DNA of 5,434 bases from Thermoanaerobaculia bacterium. GTDB taxonomy: Bacteria; Acidobacteriota; Thermoanaerobaculia; Multivoradales; UBA5704. A program made the position numbers and the translations under genes. The DNA lies in assembly GCA_025937035.1 (NCBI GenBank), contig JAICSG010000320.1, forward strand, positions 1 to 5,434. Direction: 5' to 3'. Below are positions 1-4,893 of this stretch, one piece after another (the first letter of the stretch is position 1; every line of letters starts with the position of its first letter). The notes beneath the pieces were generated by a model. It saw only the letters and a program-made list of their open reading frames with translations, was not told where the DNA came from and did not search any database.

Positions 1-3
1 ACC

Positions 4-595
4 ATGAGGCGAGCGCTAATACTGACCGGACCTGGCGATCTCCATGCGTTCGCGGTGGCTGAGGCAATTCGAGTCAAGGGGAGTGAAGCCACGATCTGGC
101 ATACAGGAGACCTTCCGGGCCGCGCGAAAGAGTCTGTCAGCATAGATCACGGCAAGGTAGATATCAAAATTGATGGCCTCCAAGATCCTCTCCCAACAAA
201 CCCGAGAAGGAAAGCTCGACTGGAGGAAAGCTTACGAAAAGCTTGTGATGGAGCCTTTCACCCTTCCCCCTTCGATAGCGACCTGCTGCATTCAGATGCT
301 CAAGAATCTCGGGATCGTCTTCGGCTGTTTTGATTTCATCGTTACTCCTCAAGGCTCCTACGTATTCCTCGAGGTGAACGAGATGGGCCAATTTCTCTTT
401 CTGGAGCACTACACGGGCTTGCCACTCCTGGATGCCTTCAGTGAATTTCTGCTGTCCGCTGACCCAGATTTTGAGTGGTCTCCCAGTTCCTCCCCTCTAT
501 CCTATGTTTCGATGAAGTCTCACGCCTCTCAACTAGCCGAAGAAGCCATGCTCTCCCATACCCCTTATCCAGATTCCTCTGAATGGGAAGGCTGA
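4..595 (+). pseudogene. Broken ATP-grasp ligase (RiPP-maturase/MvdD-like), internally deleted and frameshifted
   Basis: Two overlapping reading frames together look like one ATP-grasp ligase with its middle missing. Frame 1, from ATG at 4, gives an N-terminal pre-ATP-grasp segment (ALILTGPGDLHAFAVAEAI) that fades after about codon 58. Frame 2, from about 173 to the TGA at 593-595, gives the C-terminal part: SQQTREGKLDWRKAYEKL, then LGIVFGCFDF, then YVFLEVNEMGQF. It carries the expected Mg-ATP ligands, Asp at 332-334, Glu at 371-373 and Asn at 377-379. Relatives that modify ribosomal peptides are about 320 residues. Here about 200 are recognisable, so well over 100 residues are gone, including most of the ATP-grasp N-lobe, and the frame changes near 170-180. 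A working enzyme is very unlikely. G+C is lower than in the neighbours (29 of 60 in 121-180). Family membership is clear from motifs; the peptide-maturase role is inferred. Only three bases precede the ATG, so its ribosome binding site cannot be judged. Confidence 0.75.
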
Positions 596-655
596 GCTCG
601 GGTTGACGGGCAAGAAGAACGCGCCCTCGCAATGGGTACAGATGAGACGCCGCCC

Positions 656-1048
656 CTACCCTCCGCTATCCCCCTTCATCAGCTTCTCCAGCGCGGCCTT
701 CAGCATCGCCTGCACTTCCTCCTCGCTGAAGGTCCTGGCCGGCGCGGTCGGCGGAGGGGGCTCCGGAGGCGGGACGTTTCCCTGCAACAGCGCCCGCAGC
801 CGCGCCCCGGTGGCCGTGGTGACCGGCCGCACCGGGTAGGCCAGGGCGAAGAGCTCCCCGGGATCCAGGCCCGTCACCTTGCAGATGCGGACCACATGGT
901 CCAGCCGGAGCTCGCTGGAGCCTGAGAGGAGCTTGCTCACGTAGCTCGGGCTCATCTTCAGCCGGCGAGCCAGCTCCCGGTTCGTGATGCCGAGAATCCG
1001 CAGGCTCACCTTGACCAGATTCACCAAACGTGCCGTTTCAGGGTCCAT
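656..1048 (-). CDS. XRE-family helix-turn-helix regulator with Pro-rich linker
   Basis: Predicted 130-residue cytoplasmic DNA-binding protein. An XRE/Cro-type HTH fills about residues 8-70: NRELARRLKM is the likely second helix and SPSYVSKLLSGSSELRLDH holds the recognition helix and following turn. The segment LDPGELFALAYP is typical of the end of such domains. A proline-rich linker follows (PPPEPPPP, residues 93-100), then a probable amphipathic helix (SEEEVQAMLKAALEKLMK) that might mediate dimerisation. The ATG at 1048 was chosen because the domain starts right after it. The frame stays open upstream but encodes nothing recognisable there. No Shine-Dalgarno sequence precedes the start; the bases before it are CTCCTCCAAT. 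The gene is divergent from the oxygenase at 1302 and converges on the ATP-grasp relic. It is a natural candidate to control itself and the oxygenase, which is inference from position only. Ligand and targets are unknown. Confidence 0.85.
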   Translation of the reverse strand: MDPETARLVNLVKVSLRILGITNRELARRLKMSPSYVSKLLSGSSELRLDHVVRICKVTGLDPGELFALAYPVRPVTTATGARLRALLQGNVPPPEPPPPTAPARTFSEEEVQAMLKAALEKLMKGDSGG

Positions 1049-1058
1049 ATTGGAGGAG

Positions 1059-1071
1059 ATCGTACAACGAT
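1059..1071. promoter_or_regulatory. Operator-like 13-bp dyad ATCGT-ACA-ACGAT
   Basis: The two 5-bp arms are perfect inverted repeats around a 3-bp centre, ten bases upstream of the regulator's ATG. The dyad covers the only -10-like hexamer seen for that gene (TACGAT on the minus strand). Short dyads placed like this are typical autoregulatory operators of XRE proteins. Binding is inferred, and a 5-bp-arm dyad can occur by chance. Confidence 0.35.
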
Positions 1072-1103
1072 TCCCGAGAGCCAGAGGCGGAACGCCCGCG
1101 AGG

Positions 1104-1158
1104 CGGAGACCGCCGGCCCCTTCAAGCGGCTCCGGCGAGCCTTCCCGGAGGGTCTCCG
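1104..1158. repeat. Imperfect stem: CGGAGACC / GGTCTCCG inverted repeat with inner CGCCGG / CCGGCG
   Basis: CGGAGACC (1104-1111) is matched exactly by its reverse complement GGTCTCCG (1151-1158), 39 bases apart. Inside, CGCCGG (1111-1116) can pair with CCGGCG (1132-1137). The inner pair shares base 1111 with the outer arm, so the two stems would compete or stack. It could fold in the oxygenase leader RNA or be a chance pairing in G+C-rich DNA. No T-run follows, so it is not a classical terminator. Confidence 0.25.
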
Positions 1159-1283
1159 AGCCTTTACAGATCCTTACCCGAGCCCCGGAATGTAGTGTCC
1201 CCCTCCCCTTCCCCCTGGGCACTGTACTATCGGAGCCGTAGTCTCCCCACTCCCGCGCCCTGCTCACCGTTGGCGCGCGGCCC

Positions 1284-1292
1284 GAGAAAGGA
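1284..1292 (+). promoter_or_regulatory. Ribosome binding site of the oxygenase gene
   Basis: GAGAAAGGA includes the Shine-Dalgarno core AAGGA (1288-1292), nine bases before the ATG at 1302. This spacing supports that start. Confidence 0.65.
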
Positions 1293-1301
1293 CCGATTCG
1301 A

Positions 1302-2321
1302 ATGCCACGCTTTGTGCTCGACAGCGACGAGGTCGCTGCCCTGAAGAAGCTCACCGGCGAGATCGCCGCGAAATATAGCTCGGCCGAAGACCCCGAATTC
1401 CTTCTGGAGGCCAGCGTATGGGCCCAGGAGATGCCGCGGCGGCTGCGGGCCGCGCTCAACGACTTCCGGCTGACCGAGCCCGCCTCCGCCTGCTTCGTCC
1501 TCTCCGGGTACCCGGTCGACGACGAGAAGATCGGCCGCACGCCCGAGCACTGGGACCTCACGGCCGCGCAGCGCGCCCCCACCCTGGAGGAGGAGATCCT
1601 GCTCATCCTCGCCGGCTCGCTGCTCGGCGACTGCATCGGCTGGCGCACCCAGCAGGCCGGCCGCATCGTCCACGACGTGATGCCGGTCAAGGGGATGGAG
1701 CAGGAACAGATCGGCATCGGCAGCGAGCAGACGATCTGGTGGCACACCGAGGACGCCTTCCACCCCCTGCACGGCGACTACCTGGCCATGATGTTCCTGC
1801 GCAACCCGGACCGCGTGCCGACCACCTTCGCCTCGCTGGAGGGGCTGGAGCTCGACCCCGAGGACTGGCGGACGCTGTTCGAGCCGCACTACGTCATCAA
1901 GCCCGACAACTCGCACCGCCCGGAGAACGCCTCGGAGACCGACGAGCATGGCGACGAGCATCTCTATGACACAATCCGCAAGATGCTCACCGAGCCCGAG
2001 AAGATCCCGATCCTCTCCGGAGACCCCAGCTCGCCCTACATCCGGATCGACCCCTACTTCATGGACCCGGTGACGGACAATCCGCGGGCTCAGAAAGCGT
2101 TCGAGGCGCTGGTGCAGGCGCTCGACGCCAGGATCGCCGACCTCGTGCTGATGCCCGGCGAGATCTGCTTCGTCGACAACCGCAAGGCGGTCCACGGCCG
2201 CCGGGCCTTCAAGGCGCGCTACGACGGCCGCGACCGCTGGTTCAAGCGCATGAGCATCACGCGCGACCTCCGCAAGTCGCGGACGAGCCGGACGGACGCG
2301 GCCTCCCGGGTCATCCTCTAG
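1302..2321 (+). CDS. Clavaminate synthase-like Fe(II)/2-oxoglutarate oxygenase, probable amino-acid beta-hydroxylase (VioC/enduracididine-hydroxylase type)
   Basis: Predicted 339-residue soluble non-haem iron enzyme, complete and of normal length (VioC is about 358). It would couple decarboxylation of 2-oxoglutarate to hydroxylation of an amino acid. The metal triad is visible as H148 and E150 in WWHTEDAFHP and H298 in DNRKAVHGRRAF. Glu rather than Asp in the HxE motif is the hallmark of the clavaminate synthase/VioC/AsnO group. R312 (DRWFKR) lies 14 residues after the distal His, as does the 2-oxoglutarate-binding Arg in VioC. The ending ITRDLRKSR is also typical of this group. Acidic residues around 202 and 250 (PDNSH, RIDPYFMD) are candidates for binding a basic side chain such as arginine or enduracididine, but the substrate is not proven. 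Such enzymes usually supply hydroxylated residues to NRPS or other peptide products, and NRPS debris lies just downstream. No frame break was seen, so it is probably functional. ATG at 1302 is supported by its ribosome binding site. Confidence 0.88.
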   Translation: MPRFVLDSDEVAALKKLTGEIAAKYSSAEDPEFLLEASVWAQEMPRRLRAALNDFRLTEPASACFVLSGYPVDDEKIGRTPEHWDLTAAQRAPTLEEEILLILAGSLLGDCIGWRTQQAGRIVHDVMPVKGMEQEQIGIGSEQTIWWHTEDAFHPLHGDYLAMMFLRNPDRVPTTFASLEGLELDPEDWRTLFEPHYVIKPDNSHRPENASETDEHGDEHLYDTIRKMLTEPEKIPILSGDPSSPYIRIDPYFMDPVTDNPRAQKAFEALVQALDARIADLVLMPGEICFVDNRKAVHGRRAFKARYDGRDRWFKRMSITRDLRKSRTSRTDAASRVIL

Positions 2322-2362
2322 GGGATCGCCGGCTCGCATCTCCCGCGCCGCCGTCCCCGGCA

Positions 2363-2528
2363 GGGCTCGTCCCCCTGACGCAGCAGGGTGGCGCACAGCA
2401 GCGGGCCGCGGACGAGGTCGAACGGCCGCGCGCTCGGGAGCCGGCAGGGCGGTGAGGTCGAGCAGCCAGAGCCGCTGCTGGGCGAACGAGAGCGGCGCCG
2501 AGGCGGCCCCCCGGCGGCTGATCTCCAT
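2363..2528 (-). pseudogene. Remnant of an NRPS condensation domain, twice deleted and frameshifted
   Basis: From an ATG at 2528 the minus strand encodes SAPLSFAQQRLWLLD (residues 10-24), the C1 core motif that opens NRPS condensation domains. It then jumps in frame to DLTALPAPERA, resembling the DLSALPEAER segment normally found roughly 100 residues later. Near 2427-2440 the frame changes, and ARPFDLVRGPLLCATLLRQG follows, the block that normally lies just before the HHxxxDG catalytic motif. The sequence then loses similarity after GDEP near 2363, and HHxxxDG is absent. The fragment cannot be an active condensation domain. It runs opposite to the oxygenase and fills most of the gap between the oxygenase stop and the tRNA 3' end. 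The motif order is seen directly; the two deletions are inferred from the known order of condensation-domain motifs. The frame also stays open upstream through the tRNA, which I take as chance. Confidence 0.75.
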
Positions 2529-2548
2529 CCCGTCGTCTGGAAGAAGGG

Positions 2549-2625
2549 TGGTGCGGCTGGGAGGACTCGAACCCCCGACCAAGAGTTTAGGAAACTCCTG
2601 CTCTTTCCACCTGAGCTACAGCCGC
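2549..2625 (-). tRNA. tRNA-Arg (anticodon CCU), CCA encoded
   Basis: A complete cloverleaf folds from 2625 down to 2552. The acceptor GCGGCTG pairs perfectly with CAGCCGC, the D stem GCTC with GAGC, the anticodon stem GGAGT with ACTCT (one G-U), and the T stem GGGGG with CCTCC (one G-U). The seven-base anticodon loop TTCCTAA gives anticodon CCU (2591-2589), which reads AGG arginine codons. The variable loop has five bases and the T loop is TTCGAGT. The discriminator is A, and CCA (2551-2549) is encoded in the DNA. The gene lies downstream of apt on the same strand, 30 bases after its stop, but has its own -10-like box. Accessory DNA begins directly beyond its 3' end. Confidence 0.96.
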
Positions 2626-2636
2626 AGGCGAGGGGG

Positions 2637-2642
2637 ATTATA
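2637..2642 (-). promoter_or_regulatory. Perfect -10 box (TATAAT) of the tRNA-Arg gene, inside a G/C dyad
   Basis: TATAAT reads on the minus strand, with 11 bases between it and the tRNA 5' end, so transcription would start a few bases before the mature tRNA. No good -35 hexamer lies 16-18 bases upstream, where the sequence is purine-rich and overlaps the apt stop region. The box is the loop of a 7-bp perfect dyad, GAGGGGG (2630-2636) with CCCCCTC (2643-2649). It may let the tRNA be made independently of the upstream operon. Confidence 0.55.
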
Positions 2643-2655
2643 CCCCCTCCATCCC

Positions 2656-3171
2656 TCAGTACTGGATCAGCGAGGCGACCTCGTAGCCGGCGAGCTTCTT
2701 GCGCGCGTCGAGGAAGGTCAGCTCGATGATGAAGCCGAAGCCCGCCACCACGCCCCCCAGCGACTCCACCATCCGCGCCGTGGCGGAGGCCGTGCCCCCC
2801 GTGGCGACCACGTCGTCCACGATCAGCACGTGCTCCCCGGGCTGGATGGCGTCCCGGTGCATCTCCAGGGTGTCGTTGCCGTACTCCAGCTCATAGGTCT
2901 CGCGCACCTTCTCGGCCGGCAGCTTGCCGGGCTTGCGCACGGGCACGAAGCCGGCGTTCAGGTCGTAGGCCACGATGGGGCCGAACATGAAGCCGCGCGA
3001 CTCGATGCCCACCACCTTCTGAATCCGCCGCTGGGCGAACAGCCAGACGAAGCGGTCGACCGTCATGCGCAGGGCCAGCGGGTTCTGCAGCAGGGTCGTG
3101 ATGTCGTAGAACAGGATCCCCGGCTTCGGGAAGTCGGGAATCTCGCGGATGTGGGACTTCAGATCGTCCAT
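2656..3171 (-). CDS. apt: Adenine phosphoribosyltransferase
   Basis: Predicted 171-residue cytoplasmic enzyme that makes AMP and pyrophosphate from adenine and PRPP. Length is normal for Apt. The N-terminal segment [15 protein letters not shown] (residues 11-25) is characteristic. IESRGFMFG (56-64) and [10 protein letters not shown] (76-85) are Apt signatures, and [16 protein letters not shown] (115-130) is the PRPP-binding motif with paired Asp and the TGGT loop. The ATG at 3171 is preceded by a strong GAGGAGAGGA ribosome binding site that overlaps the stop of the acylphosphatase gene, 11 bases upstream. It ends the protein-coding part of the operon. Together with mtnP it forms a salvage route, since MtnP releases the adenine that Apt recycles. 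The frame stays open upstream of this start, but that part is antisense to nothing recognisable and overlaps the neighbouring gene. Confidence 0.96.
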   Translation of the reverse strand: MDDLKSHIREIPDFPKPGILFYDITTLLQNPLALRMTVDRFVWLFAQRRIQKVVGIESRGFMFGPIVAYDLNAGFVPVRKPGKLPAEKVRETYELEYGNDTLEMHRDAIQPGEHVLIVDDVVATGGTASATARMVESLGGVVAGFGFIIELTFLDARKKLAGYEVASLIQY

Positions 3172-3173
3172 GG

Positions 3174-3183
3174 TCCTCTCCTC
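3174..3183 (-). promoter_or_regulatory. Strong ribosome binding site of apt
   Basis: GAGGAGAGGA on the minus strand lies two bases before the apt ATG, with its AGGAG core about seven bases away. It runs into the TAG stop of the acylphosphatase gene. It is the clearest Shine-Dalgarno sequence in the operon and fixes the apt start. Confidence 0.7.
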
Positions 3184-3464
3184 TAGCGATCGATGACGAA
3201 CCCGTCCCAGTCCGGGACGGGGGTGATCTCCTGCTCCGTGAGGCCGGTCACCCGGGCCCCCGCGGGCCCCTGCCGCAGCCAGCCGCGCAGGGCCTCGACG
3301 CGCTCCGGCTCCCCGGCCACCTCCACCTCCACCCGGCCGTCCGGCAGGTTGCGCACCCGCCCGGTGAGGCCGCCCAGCGCGCGGGCCGCGGCCCGGGTCG
3401 CCCAGCGGAACCCCACCCCCTGCACCCGGCCGGTGACCCAGATGCGGAAGGCCTGAACGCTCAT
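3183..3464 (-). CDS. Acylphosphatase
   Basis: Predicted 93-residue small cytoplasmic enzyme that hydrolyses the carboxyl-phosphate bond of acyl phosphates. Size and motifs fit the family. [18 protein letters not shown] (residues 10-27) is the first signature, with R20 as the catalytic, phosphate-binding Arg. [18 protein letters not shown] (35-52) is the second, with N39 as the catalytic Asn. The C-terminus, WDGFVIDR, is in the expected place for the last strand. Its ATG overlaps the pcm TGA by four bases (ATGA at 3464-3461), which implies translational coupling; GGAAG eight bases before the ATG may also help. The physiological substrate is usually unknown for bacterial acylphosphatases, and nothing here settles it. 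Confidence 0.94.
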   Translation of the reverse strand: MSVQAFRIWVTGRVQGVGFRWATRAAARALGGLTGRVRNLPDGRVEVEVAGEPERVEALRGWLRQGPAGARVTGLTEQEITPVPDWDGFVIDR

Positions 3465-4114
3465 TTCTGCGTCTTCCACCCATGCCGCCCCAGCAACGGC
3501 ACGAAGGCGACATCCTCCCCCTCCTTGCGCCGGATCTCGCCGCGCTGCGATTTGCGGTAGATCACCAGCTTCTGGAGGTTGAGCTGCCCTTCCGGGATCA
3601 GCAGGGTCCCTCCCGGCGCCAGCTGGTCGAGCAGCGGCTCGGGCACCTTGGGCGCGCCGGCGGTGACCAGGATGCGGTCGTACGGCGCCCACTCGCTCCA
3701 CCCCACGGTGCCGTCGAACACCTGCACCTTGACGTTGTCGAAGCCGAGATGCCGCATACGCGGAATGGCCGCCTGGGCCAGCTCCGGCACCCTCTCCAGG
3801 CTGTAGACCCGGCGCGCCAGCACGGCCAGCACCGCCGTCTGATACCCCGAGCCGGTGCCGATCTCCAGCACCGAATGCTCCGGCCCCACCTCCAGCAGCT
3901 CGCTCATGCGCGCCACGATGTACGGCTGCGAGATGGTCTGCCCCGAGCCGATCGGCAGCGCGTGGTCGCCGTAGGCCTGGTTGCGCAGGTGCTCCTTGAC
4001 GAACAGGTGGCGCGGGATCTTGCGCAACGCCGCCAGCACCCGCTCGTCGCGCACCCCGCGGGCGGCGATCATGTCGCGGACCATCCGCTCGCGCTGGACG
4101 GCGAAGTCGCTCAT
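3461..4114 (-). CDS. pcm: Protein-L-isoaspartate O-methyltransferase
   Basis: Predicted 217-residue cytoplasmic enzyme that uses SAM to methylate isoaspartyl residues in aged proteins and so starts their repair. Length is normal. [19 protein letters not shown] (residues 52-70) is the family's substrate and SAM-binding region. [16 protein letters not shown] (82-97) is the methyltransferase motif I glycine loop. The segment [21 protein letters not shown] (145-165) followed by [10 protein letters not shown] (167-176) matches the later Pcm motifs. Its ATG overlaps the surE stop by four bases (ATGA, 4114-4111), and its own stop overlaps the acylphosphatase start the same way. There is no strong ribosome binding site, so translation probably depends on coupling. 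surE-pcm is a common bacterial pair linked to stationary-phase and stress survival. Confidence 0.96.
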   Translation of the reverse strand: MSDFAVQRERMVRDMIAARGVRDERVLAALRKIPRHLFVKEHLRNQAYGDHALPIGSGQTISQPYIVARMSELLEVGPEHSVLEIGTGSGYQTAVLAVLARRVYSLERVPELAQAAIPRMRHLGFDNVKVQVFDGTVGWSEWAPYDRILVTAGAPKVPEPLLDQLAPGGTLLIPEGQLNLQKLVIYRKSQRGEIRRKEGEDVAFVPLLGRHGWKTQK

Positions 4115-4893
4115 TCCGGCTTGACGGCGGCGCCGGCCGGGAAGGCGAGTGCCGAGAGCTTGTCCCAGAGGGAGGAGAAATTCTCCAGGCCCGGATAGTA
4201 GGTGAGGTCGAGGTGGAGCGGCGTCACCGAGATCCGCCCCGAGGAGACCGCCTCCCAGTCGGTGCCGCTCGCCCGGTCCCACTGCGGCGTGCCGGCGATC
4301 CAGTAGACCTTGCGCCCCCGCGGGTCCCGGTTCTCCACCACCGACTGCTTGTAGACCCGCCGGCCCAGCCGGGTGAAGCTCACCCCCTGGATCGGCCCCG
4401 CCGGCACGTTGACGTTGAGCAGCAGGTCGCGCGGCAGCGCCTCCCCTTCCAGGATCTCGATCAGCCGCCGGGCGAACGCCGCCGCGGCGTCGAAGGAGAA
4501 CCCCTCCCCCACCTCCTGGCTGAAGGCGACCGAGGGGATGCCCAGCAGGGTCCCCTCGAAGGTGGCGCTCACCGTGCCCGAGTAGGTGACGTCGTCCCCC
4601 AGGTTCAAGCCGAAATTGATCCCCGAGCAGACCAGGTCGGGCGGGTGGTCCTTCATCAGGGCCAGCACTCCCAGATTGACGCAGTCGGTCGGCGTGCCGT
4701 CCACGGCGTACCAGCGCTCCTCGATCTTCTGCATGCGCAGCGGGCGAGACAGGGTGAGGGCGTGGCCCATGGCGCTCTGCTCGCGGTCCGGCGCGACGAC
4801 GAGCACCTCGGCGATCTCGCCCAGGGCGCTCGCCAGCCGACGGATCCCCTGCGAGAAGATGCCGTCGTCGTTGGTGATCAGGATGCGCTTCAT
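4111..4893 (-). CDS. surE: 5'/3'-nucleotidase SurE
   Basis: Predicted 260-residue cytoplasmic metal-dependent phosphatase acting on nucleoside 5'- and 3'-monophosphates, with exopolyphosphatase activity in some members. The start [11 protein letters not shown] carries the metal-binding D9 and D10. S40 ([13 protein letters not shown]) and N93 ([20 protein letters not shown]) are the other expected ligands. [14 protein letters not shown] (62-75) and [20 protein letters not shown] (104-123) are family blocks. Length is typical. The ATG at 4893 overlaps the mtnP TGA by four bases (ATGA), with no clear Shine-Dalgarno sequence. SurE could act on AMP made by Apt from the adenine MtnP releases, but that link is inference from gene order. 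Confidence 0.96.
   Translation of the reverse strand: MKRILITNDDGIFSQGIRRLASALGEIAEVLVVAPDREQSAMGHALTLSRPLRMQKIEERWYAVDGTPTDCVNLGVLALMKDHPPDLVCSGINFGLNLGDDVTYSGTVSATFEGTLLGIPSVAFSQEVGEGFSFDAAAAFARRLIEILEGEALPRDLLLNVNVPAGPIQGVSFTRLGRRVYKQSVVENRDPRGRKVYWIAGTPQWDRASGTDWEAVSSGRISVTPLHLDLTYYPGLENFSSLWDKLSALAFPAGAAVKPE

Larger units (their letters stand above)
1049..1301. promoter_or_regulatory. Divergent intergenic region between regulator and oxygenase
   Basis: These 253 bases separate two divergent genes and must hold the promoters of both. I see no strong sigma-70 promoter. On the minus strand TACGAT (1064-1059) is a possible -10 for the regulator, with no good -35. On the plus strand TTTACA (1163-1168) resembles a -35 but lacks a well-spaced -10, and TACTAT (1225-1230) resembles a -10 but lacks a -35. 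The region also holds a 13-bp dyad (1059-1071), an 8-bp inverted repeat (1104-1111 with 1151-1158), and a bulged dyad around 1226-1242. No convincing small gene was found. Confidence 0.5.

Noticed and set aside
596..655. Terminator between the ATP-grasp relic and the convergent regulator
   Set aside because: Only a 4-bp GGGC/GCCC pairing is visible and there is no T-run; nothing else was found in these 60 bases.
1226..1242. Dyad ACTA-T-CGG-AG-CCG-TAGT as a second operator
   Set aside because: The arms match only if one base is bulged, which breaks helical symmetry expected for a dimeric DNA-binding protein; it shares no sequence with the 1059-1071 dyad.
1049..1747. N-terminal extension of the XRE regulator to a 363-residue protein
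   Set aside because: The extra residues have no recognisable domain and overlap the oxygenase in antisense; the HTH domain starts naturally after the ATG at 1048.
1..2548. A second copy of the tRNA 3' end marking the other edge of an integrated element
   Set aside because: Reading this stretch for the T-arm and acceptor sequence gave no repeat, so no attachment-site pair can be claimed within the window.
1227..2582. A 451-codon open frame on the minus strand across the oxygenase gene and the tRNA
   Set aside because: It is antisense to a motif-complete oxygenase and runs through the tRNA. Only its first part (2528-2427) resembles a real protein, reported as the NRPS remnant; the rest is a low-complexity G+C-rich shadow.
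2630..2649. Rho-independent terminator after apt
   Set aside because: The 7-bp G/C stem has no T-run after it on either strand, and its loop is a perfect -10 box, so a promoter reading is better supported.
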